Part shown: positions 1-5,668 of the stretch, in pieces
Numbering within the stretch: position 1 is the stretch's first letter
Layout: each line of letters begins with the position of its first letter
NCBI GenBank assembly: GCA_021641325.1
Contig: JAJXPD010000062.1
Coordinates: 1 to 11,138, forward strand
Length of the DNA stretch: 11,138 nucleotides
Reading direction: 5' to 3'
From: Opitutales bacterium
Lineage (GTDB): Bacteria > Verrucomicrobiota > Verrucomicrobiia > Opitutales > Intestinicryptomonadaceae
The notes under the pieces: model-generated
Database searches by the model: none
Told to the model about the DNA's origin: nothing
The model's input: the letters and a program-made list of their open reading frames with translations, nothing else
Translations under genes and position numbers: made by a program

Positions 1-802
1 CGAAGAGCCTGTGCAGGGCTTTCAGCACGAACAAAAACGCCCCGAGAAAAACGGGGTTGTCCGCCTTGTTGTAAGTCCAGTTGAGCTTTTTTTTGCTCAT
101 TCCCGCGGGGAGGGGCGAGAATAGGGCGCGGGTGAATTTCATAATCCGCGCGTCGTATTTGTTGCAGAGCGACCCGCAGTTCGGAACGGACAAATCCTGA
201 TTTTCCCTCGCCCAGTCGAGGCGTGCCTTTATCGGGTCGGCGGCGATTTCCGCTTTCGGGAAATTGAAGATTGCCGAGAGTATAAAGGCGTTTTCGGAAA
301 GCTCCGTGCGGCGGTGCGAGTGCTCTATTTCGCATGCTTTCCGCTCCTCGACTTTTCCGTTGCGGACGAATTTTACCGACTCCACGAAGTCGAAAATCGC
401 GCGTCCCTCGCGCGGGCCGGTGCCCGCATTCATCGCGATTGCCCCGCCCACTTCGCACGGCGCGCTCGCCAAGTAATAGCAGGCGTCGCGCCCGTCGGCG
501 TACGCGGTTTTGAGCATTTCGAGCATGCGCACCGACGACGAAACCTCGTAGCGTCCGCCGCCGAGATTCTCGATTTTCTTGGGCAGCGCATTTTTCATCA
601 CAAAAGATTTTATGTTTGTGCGCCTGAAAAACACGTTCGAGCCGCCGCCGAGCACAAAGGCTTTCAGCCCGTTTTTCGCCGCGTATTCGAACGCCTCCGC
701 CGCGTCGTCTGCCGAGCCGATTTCCGCGTAGCGCGGAACGCGGTTGAACGTCCTGAAACAGCTCAGGTTTTTGCCTTGATACTCTTTGATTTCGAGCGGC
801 AT
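1..802 (-). CDS. murB: MurB-like FAD-dependent oxidoreductase (partial, C-terminus cut by window edge)
   Basis: MurB reduces UDP-GlcNAc-enolpyruvate to UDP-N-acetylmuramate with NADPH and FAD in the cytoplasm, early in peptidoglycan synthesis. The 267 visible residues run from ATG at 802 to the left edge. Residues 49-57 read FVLGGGSNV, the FAD pyrophosphate-binding loop of the family. Residues 117-128 (EVGGAIAMNAGT) match the second FAD-contacting stretch, and GSL at 210-212 sits where type II MurB has the catalytic Ser of its GSVFKNP motif. Several normally conserved positions differ: the usual GIPG before VGG reads SAPCE, the usual YR-S motif reads HRRT (163-166), and no KNP follows GS. The visible length suggests only the last few tens of residues are missing. 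The gene starts 3 bp after the purN stop, with a weak GGA upstream. It could be true MurB or a paralogous FAD oxidase; family membership is fairly secure, exact substrate less so. Confidence 0.75.
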   Translation of the reverse strand, partial: MPLEIKEYQGKNLSCFRTFNRVPRYAEIGSADDAAEAFEYAAKNGLKAFVLGGGSNVFFRRTNIKSFVMKNALPKKIENLGGGRYEVSSSVRMLEMLKTAYADGRDACYYLASAPCEVGGAIAMNAGTGPREGRAIFDFVESVKFVRNGKVEERKACEIEHSHRRTELSENAFILSAIFNFPKAEIAADPIKARLDWARENQDLSVPNCGSLCNKYDARIMKFTRALFSPLPAGMSKKKLNWTYNKADNPVFLGAFLFVLKALHRLF

Positions 803-805
803 TTT

Positions 806-1393
806 CTATCCGATTTTGATTTTCCCCTGTGCGATGTCCGCCACCACCCGCGGAAGCAGAATGTGCTCGGCTTCGTGGACTTTTTCTTCGAGTTTTTCCA
901 AGTCGTATTCGGGCGGGATTTCCACCGCCTTTTGCGCGATGATTTCGCCGCCGTCGAGCACGTCGTTTACGAAGTGGACGGTGCAGCCGTAGATTTTTAC
1001 GCCGAAGTCGAATGCCTGCTTGATTGCGTCCCTGCCCCTGAACGACGGCAGCAGGCTGGGGTGCAGGTTGATTATGCGCGACGGAAACGCCGCCACGAAT
1101 TCGGGCGGAAGTATTTTCATGAAGCCCGCAAGCACGACAAGCTCCGCGCCCGATTCCCTGATTGCGGAAATGTAGCTTTGCGCGCCGTCGGGCGAGAACC
1201 TTGCGCCCGCCTTTTGCGTGTCGATATAGCGCGACTTTATCCCGAATTTTTTTGCTACGCCCAGCGCGGGCGCGTCGGGTTTGTCGCTGATTAGCTCGGT
1301 AAATTCCGTGTTCGGAATCTCCCCGTTTTGCGTTTTCAAAAAAAGCGTTTCCGCGTTCGAACCGCGTCCGCTTGCAAGTATTACGGCTTTCAT
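806..1393 (-). CDS. purN: Phosphoribosylglycinamide formyltransferase (GART, PurN)
   Basis: PurN transfers a formyl group from 10-formyltetrahydrofolate to glycinamide ribonucleotide, the third step of de novo purine synthesis, in the cytoplasm. The 195-residue protein has the usual single-domain length. The N-terminus reads MKAVILASGRGSNAE, the phosphate-binding loop of the family. INLHPSLLP at 108-116 carries the catalytic Asn109 and His111, and LDGGEII at 146-152 carries the catalytic Asp147; these correspond to Asn106, His108 and Asp144 of the E. coli enzyme. The ATG at 1393 overlaps the stop of the upstream AsmA-like gene as ATGA, so translation is probably coupled. This frame stays open upstream to 2017, but that part lies antiphase inside the AsmA-like gene and is Arg-rich nonsense, so the ATG at 1393 is the start. 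No other purine gene is visible nearby. Confidence 0.97.
   Translation of the reverse strand: MKAVILASGRGSNAETLFLKTQNGEIPNTEFTELISDKPDAPALGVAKKFGIKSRYIDTQKAGARFSPDGAQSYISAIRESGAELVVLAGFMKILPPEFVAAFPSRIINLHPSLLPSFRGRDAIKQAFDFGVKIYGCTVHFVNDVLDGGEIIAQKAVEIPPEYDLEKLEEKVHEAEHILLPRVVADIAQGKIKIG
1390..1393 (-). other. ATGA stop/start overlap, AsmA-like gene to purN
   Basis: The TGA of the upstream gene (1390-1392) and the ATG of purN (1391-1393) share bases as ATGA. No Shine-Dalgarno sequence precedes purN; the bases before its ATG read CTCCTGAAACA. This arrangement usually means termination-reinitiation coupling. Confidence 0.85.
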
Positions 1394-2067
1394 TGTTTCA
1401 GGAGTGCGTTTGAAATGAACATGGCGTCGGCGGCGTCGAACGCAGCCGCCAGTTCTCCGAGCATTTTTGCGGTGTCGGAGACGCCGTTTCTTTCGAAAGA
1501 CATGTCGATATTTTGTTTTTTTGAAATGGGTTTCGCCGATGCGGAGCAGTCGGTGTACAGGGCGGTTTCGAGGCGGAGCGAGAACGACAGCCCCGCGGCG
1601 GCTTCCGTGATTTTCCTCATTCCGCCGACAAATTCGTCCACGTTGCAGGTGTAGTTGTTGAGCCTTATGCAGTTGATGTGCGGAACGTCGGCGCGGAATT
1701 CGGAGACGCGCAGTTTGCCGCGCAGGAGCGCGAGCGGCGAAAGCTCCATCTCGATTTTCTTCGCCGTGATAAAATTTTTGTCGGGCAGGGCGTCGCCGAG
1801 GTTGTAGATTTCGCCGTTGTCGATTGAGAGGTTTTCGATTTCGCAGTAGCCCGTGAAGAGATTTGCGTAGACGCGCTGGGCGGTTGCGTCGAAGCCTGTT
1901 GCGGATTTCACCGCGTTGCGCATGAGCGCGGGCGCGAAGACCGCGTAGAAGACGAACGCGAACGCCGTCGCGAACGCGCCCACGAGCGCGAGCGAAAACG
2001 CCGCCGCAAAACAGCAACCGAGCGGCTCGCGTTTTGCAAAGCCGCCGAATTTGGACAATAATTTCAT
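1390..2067 (-). CDS. AsmA-like membrane-anchored protein, function unknown
   Basis: From ATG at 2067 this is a 225-residue protein with a short basic N-terminus and one long hydrophobic segment at about residues 17-48, so it is probably anchored in the inner membrane with the rest in the periplasm. After the anchor the pattern resembles the N-terminal module of AsmA/DUF748-type proteins: ATGFDATAQRV (56-66), ANLFTGYCEIENLSI (68-82), then KKIEMELSPLALLRGKLRV (103-121), a di-basic run followed by a 'lelsplsLl.g.l' strand pair. It is far shorter than full AsmA proteins, so only the first repeat-like unit is present. AsmA-family proteins are linked to envelope lipid transport and assembly; a role here is inference from pattern only. 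A TTG at 2103 could add 12 residues, with a GGGA about 8 bases upstream. I prefer the ATG because it directly precedes a typical K-rich membrane anchor, though it has no Shine-Dalgarno. Confidence 0.75.
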   Translation of the reverse strand: MKLLSKFGGFAKREPLGCCFAAAFSLALVGAFATAFAFVFYAVFAPALMRNAVKSATGFDATAQRVYANLFTGYCEIENLSIDNGEIYNLGDALPDKNFITAKKIEMELSPLALLRGKLRVSEFRADVPHINCIRLNNYTCNVDEFVGGMRKITEAAAGLSFSLRLETALYTDCSASAKPISKKQNIDMSFERNGVSDTAKMLGELAAAFDAADAMFISNALLKQ

Positions 2068-2127
2068 TTCGGCATTATCTGAAAATCCGCCGCAAAAACG
2101 CAAACAAATATTCCCGAAAAAATGCGC
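2068..2127 (-). promoter_or_regulatory. Only intergenic gap in the block; weak promoter-like element
   Basis: This 60-bp stretch separates the priA stop from the AsmA-like start. On the minus strand it holds a GATAAT (2074-2079), five of six matches to a -10 box, with only a poor TTGCGT about 18 bases upstream. A start site would fall almost on the ATG at 2067, implying a very short or no leader. No G+C-rich stem followed by a T run is present, so I see no terminator after priA. The call is tentative. Confidence 0.2.
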
Positions 2128-4350
2128 CTACATGAGCGACATCGGGTCTACGTCGAGAACGTCCTCTACGTCCTCGTCGAATTTGAAGTCGTCTTTGAGC
2201 CTGCGGATTGCCGAAACCACGGGCTTTACGCTCTTGCAGAAGTACCAGATGTGCCACCTATAAAAGTCTTCGCTGCGTTCGAGCGGGGCGGGGGCGGGGC
2301 CGCGCACTTGGCATATGTCGCCGAATTCCTCGACCGCGCGTTTCGCCCATTCCTCCGTGTAGAATTCGAGCTTCTGCTCGCTGCGAGAGCGGAAAATGTG
2401 CCTGATAAGCCTCATCGACGGCGGGTAGGAATACTCGTTTCTGTTCGCCAGCTCCTCCTCCAAAAACGATTCCATGTCGTCGCGCTTGGCGTACTGAATC
2501 GGCGCGGCTTCGGGCTGCATTGTCTGGATTACGACTTCGCCCTCGCCGTCGCCGCGCCCGGCGCGACCCGCGACCTGCACTACAAGCTGGTAGGTTTTTT
2601 CGCCCGCGCGGAAGTCGGGCATGTGGAGCGAAATGTCGGCGTCTACGATTCCAACGAGCGTGACGCGCGGGAAGTCAAGCCCCTTGGCAATCATCTGCGT
2701 GCCTATGAGTATGTCGAGCCTGCCCGTGCGGAAGTCGCCGAGCACCTTGCGGTAGTTGTCCCTGCGCTTCATGGCGTCCCTGTCCATGCGCCCGATTCGC
2801 GCCGACGGGAACATCGCAGCGATTGCGTCTTCGAGCTTCTGCGTGCCGTGCCCGCGCCATTTGGCCTTCGGCGAGCCGCATTTTTTGCACGCGTCGGGGG
2901 CTTTTGCAGTATATCCGCAAATGTGGCATTTTATTATATTTTCCCTCTTATGCCATGTCATGCTGACAGAACAGTGGGGGCATTCCTCGACGTATCCGCA
3001 ATCGGGGCATTCGAACACCTTTGAGTATCCGCGCCTGTTTAAAAATAATATCGTCTGTTCGCCCTTGTCGAGCCTGTCGGCGAGCTTTTCGCGGAGTATT
3101 CCCGACACCAACGCGCCGGGTTTTTCGCGCTTCATATCGGCTATGTGCACGAGCGGAAGCTTGCAGCCGTCGATTCTCTTCGAAATTCTCGACAGCTCGT
3201 ATTTGCCCGTTTTTGCGTTGTTGAGCGTTTCGAGCGACGGCGTCGCCGAGCCCAAGACGCAGACCGCGCCGCAGGTTTTAGCCCGCAGAACGGCGACGTC
3301 CCTGCCGTTGTAGCGCGGGTTTTTGTCCTGCTTGTACGCGCCGTCGTGCTCTTCGTCAACTATTATAAGCCCGATATTTTCGAGCGGCGCGAAAATGCAG
3401 CTCCGCGCCCCTACAACTACTCTCGCCTTTCCCGACGCGAGCATTCTCCACGCGTCGAGCCGCTGCCCGTCGGTAAGGTTGCTGTGCCAGACCACAAGCT
3501 GGTATTCGCCGAGCCTGCTTCTGAGGCGTCCCACAGTCTGCGGCGTCAGCGCGATTTCGGGCACGAGGAATATGCACGAGCGCCCCGCGTCGAGCACTTC
3601 GCGCATTGCCCTCATGTACACTTCCGTTTTGCCCGAACCCGTCACGCCGTAGAGCAGGCGCGTTTTGAATCCGCCCGATTTCGTGTCGGCGATTATTGCG
3701 TCGAACGCCGCCTGCTGTTCGCCGTTTAGCTTGTGCGGCTCGGAGGAAACCGCCTCCGCGCCCGAAAGCTCGTCGTCGTATGCCGAGCGTTGGACGACCC
3801 TCTTGCGGATTTCCAGAATTCCCTTTTTTGCGAGCGCGTCAATCGCCTGAGACGGCGCGCCCGAAAGTTTCATGAGGGCGGTTTTCAAAAGCGGTTCGGG
3901 GTTGTCGGCAAGAAACGCGCAAACCGCCGCCTGTTGGGGGGCGCGTTGGCGTAGCTTTTCGAGGGCGTCGGCGTCGGGGAGGGCGAGCGGCGCAACCTCC
4001 AAGGCTTCGAGTGCCGACTTCCCCGCGCGTACGACGGCGGGAATCATTGTTTCGAGCACGGTTTGGATTCCGCAGCCGTAGTAGTCGCGAATCCAGCGGG
4101 CGAGCTGCACGAGGTCGGGCGTGAGCACGGGTTCGTCCTGAACTTTCGAGTAGATTTTTTTGAGCTTGAAGCACGACGAGTCGAAGTCTTTTGCGTCGGT
4201 CAATTTTGTGACGACCCCCGCCGCCGAGCCGCCGCGCAGGGGCACGCGCACCATCGAGCCGACTTCGACGGAGTCGGGCGCGATGTACGAAAGCTCCCTG
4301 TCGATGCCGCTGAAAAGCGTTATGGAGGCTATTTTACCTTGTTCGTCCAT
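2128..4350 (-). CDS. priA: Primosomal protein N' (replication restart helicase PriA)
   Basis: PriA is a 3'-to-5' superfamily 2 helicase that recognises stalled forks and D-loops and starts reloading of the replicative helicase. The 740-residue product has the usual length and complete architecture. The 3'-DNA-binding domain spans roughly residues 7-105 (ending YYGCGIQTVLETMIP). Walker A is GVTGSGKT at 235-242, the DEEH box at 332-335, and motif III GSATPS at 367-372. FLNRRGYS at 436-443 precedes eight zinc-binding cysteines (448, 451, 457, 460, 475, 478, 488, 491). Motif V is IGTQMIAKGLDFPRV (549-563) and motif VI QVAGRAGRGDGEG (592-604). The C-terminus ends with the familiar DVDP. The ATG at 4350 lies 17 bp inside the upstream gene's 3' end, with a CGAAAA leader and no Shine-Dalgarno. 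All catalytic motifs are intact, so it should be functional. Confidence 0.98.
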   Translation of the reverse strand: MDEQGKIASITLFSGIDRELSYIAPDSVEVGSMVRVPLRGGSAAGVVTKLTDAKDFDSSCFKLKKIYSKVQDEPVLTPDLVQLARWIRDYYGCGIQTVLETMIPAVVRAGKSALEALEVAPLALPDADALEKLRQRAPQQAAVCAFLADNPEPLLKTALMKLSGAPSQAIDALAKKGILEIRKRVVQRSAYDDELSGAEAVSSEPHKLNGEQQAAFDAIIADTKSGGFKTRLLYGVTGSGKTEVYMRAMREVLDAGRSCIFLVPEIALTPQTVGRLRSRLGEYQLVVWHSNLTDGQRLDAWRMLASGKARVVVGARSCIFAPLENIGLIIVDEEHDGAYKQDKNPRYNGRDVAVLRAKTCGAVCVLGSATPSLETLNNAKTGKYELSRISKRIDGCKLPLVHIADMKREKPGALVSGILREKLADRLDKGEQTILFLNRRGYSKVFECPDCGYVEECPHCSVSMTWHKRENIIKCHICGYTAKAPDACKKCGSPKAKWRGHGTQKLEDAIAAMFPSARIGRMDRDAMKRRDNYRKVLGDFRTGRLDILIGTQMIAKGLDFPRVTLVGIVDADISLHMPDFRAGEKTYQLVVQVAGRAGRGDGEGEVVIQTMQPEAAPIQYAKRDDMESFLEEELANRNEYSYPPSMRLIRHIFRSRSEQKLEFYTEEWAKRAVEEFGDICQVRGPAPAPLERSEDFYRWHIWYFCKSVKPVVSAIRRLKDDFKFDEDVEDVLDVDPMSLM
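4334..4350 (-). other. 17-bp coding overlap, secreted protein gene to priA
   Basis: The TAA of the secreted-protein gene (4334-4336) lies downstream of the priA ATG (4348-4350), so the two reading frames overlap by 17 bases. Both frames look real at the junction: the upstream protein ends SKNGRTR and PriA begins with its typical N-terminal domain. This ties priA expression to the importer genes. Confidence 0.85.
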
Positions 4351-5668
4351 TTTTCGAAAGCCGCAGGAAGTCGCAGTAAAGGTTGAGCGAGTCTATGTCA
4401 ATCGACGCCGTGATTTCGATTTTCCCCAAGCCGACGTCGGCGGAAATAACGGTGTTTTCGAACGCCGCCTTGTCAAGGCTTGCGCCGATTCTTCCGAGCA
4501 TGGACTTCAAGAGCGCGTTGTTGTTGAGTACCGCCACGAAGTCGGAGTCGTCCCGCGCGTATTTTTTCAGTGGGTAGGCCTGCCCGCGCGCCGACTTGAT
4601 TTTGGCGACGGCTTCCGCAAACAGGTTTTTGTCGTCCGACGAAACTGAAAGCCCGTTTACGACCGCCGAATAGACGGTGCTTCCGTTGGGGCATTCTGTT
4701 GCGAGGCACGCGGTGCCGCCGATTTTTTCGGCGCGGTTTTTTGCGCTAAGCCCCAAGACGGAAACTTCGGGTTCGGATTCCGCGAGGGCGAGAAGCTCGC
4801 GCTCCGTCATTTCCGTCGCGCCGATTCCCAGCGATTTCGGGGTGCCGCCGAGGTAGACCGCCGCCGCGTATGTGCCCGCGGTTTTCGAGCGGAGCGAATC
4901 TATGCGTTCGGCAAGCCTTTGCGGCAGGACGCCCCTTGCCGCCTGCGTGTCGAAAATTCCGTCGGGGAGATGCGCCTTTGTTATCGCGAAAATTTCGGCG
5001 TCGCGCGGCAGGAATTCGGCTTCCTCCGCCTCCTTTACGCGGCGCACTTCGTTTACCGCATTGCACAGCGGCGAGCCTTTTTTGAGCTTCACGGTTGCGC
5101 AGAGTTTTATTGTCCGCGCGTCGGCGTCGATTTTCACGTTCGCGCTTTCGATGTCCGCGGTGTATTTACCGAACGCGCCTTTTGCAAGGCGGTTGAACGC
5201 TTCGGGGGTCGCGTCGATTTCCGCGAGCGAGTGCCCGACTTTTGAAAACTCTCCGAAGGCCGCGTCGATGTACCGCGCATCGGCGTCGGTCGGAAGCGAA
5301 AAGAACGTGTAGCCGCCTTTTTTGACGGGTTTGATGTTCCGCGCGGCGAGCGTTTTTTCCATGCGCGAGTTGCCGTCCGACTTGAATCCGAGGACGTAGA
5401 CGGGGTTTTCGGTCTCCGTCGCGAACCCGCAGACTACCGCGTTTTCGCGCTTCGAGATTCCGCCGAAGTCGGGATACCCGAAGGGCATGAGCGCGAACGC
5501 CGCCTGCATTTCAAGCTTCGGGTCGGGGTGGATTCTGCGGTAGAGCGAGGAGATTTTTTCGAAAAACGGTTTCGGAGCGCGCGCGCGCAGCGTAAAATCG
5601 GGCGCAATATCGGCCAATGCGGACAGGGAAAACAGCGCAAGAAATGTGATTAAAAGCGATTTTTTCAT
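4334..5668 (-). CDS. Secreted protein of unknown function (possible DUF3352-like)
   Basis: This 444-residue protein starts with a textbook Sec signal peptide, MKKSLLITFLALFSLSALA, cleavable after residue 19; there is no lipobox, so it is probably periplasmic and soluble. I do not recognise a catalytic motif. The body alternates strands and helices and seems to have two related halves, the second starting near FLPRDAEIFAITKAHLP. A stretch near the end, VNGLSVSSDDKNLFAEAVAK, resembles the 'dg.lv.ss....l..a' pattern of DUF3352-type secreted proteins; that is recall-level similarity only. The frame stays open upstream to 5827, but this lies inside the permease gene in another frame and is Arg-rich. 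ATG at 5668 overlaps the permease stop as ATGA and gives the signal peptide. Its position right after a peptide permease might suggest a periplasmic accessory role, but PriA downstream shows the operon is functionally mixed. Confidence 0.85.
   Translation of the reverse strand: MKKSLLITFLALFSLSALADIAPDFTLRARAPKPFFEKISSLYRRIHPDPKLEMQAAFALMPFGYPDFGGISKRENAVVCGFATETENPVYVLGFKSDGNSRMEKTLAARNIKPVKKGGYTFFSLPTDADARYIDAAFGEFSKVGHSLAEIDATPEAFNRLAKGAFGKYTADIESANVKIDADARTIKLCATVKLKKGSPLCNAVNEVRRVKEAEEAEFLPRDAEIFAITKAHLPDGIFDTQAARGVLPQRLAERIDSLRSKTAGTYAAAVYLGGTPKSLGIGATEMTERELLALAESEPEVSVLGLSAKNRAEKIGGTACLATECPNGSTVYSAVVNGLSVSSDDKNLFAEAVAKIKSARGQAYPLKKYARDDSDFVAVLNNNALLKSMLGRIGASLDKAAFENTVISADVGLGKIEITASIDIDSLNLYCDFLRLSKNGRTR
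5665..5668 (-). other. ATGA stop/start overlap, permease to secreted protein
   Basis: The permease TGA (5665-5667) and the next ATG (5666-5668) overlap as ATGA. The leader reads CCCGAAACAAAACAA, A-rich and with no Shine-Dalgarno sequence, which points to coupled translation. Confidence 0.85.

Noticed and set aside
314..1294. 326-residue open frame on the plus strand opposite murB and purN
   Set aside because: It is rich in Arg, Phe, Val and His with no recognisable domain, and lies fully antisense to genes with conserved motifs. High-GC third positions produce such antisense frames.
1394..2017. Upstream extension of the purN frame to give a 403-residue protein
   Set aside because: The added residues are Arg-rich low-meaning sequence in a frame that overlaps the AsmA-like gene; the PurN phosphate loop begins right at the ATG at 1393.
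2068..2127. Possible terminator after priA
   Set aside because: Only a short CGCA/TGCG pairing with a large AT-rich loop can be drawn, and no stable stem is followed by a T run.
2122..3024. 300-residue open frame on the plus strand opposite priA
   Set aside because: It is the antisense shadow of the PriA zinc and helicase region, with no independent start context or motif.
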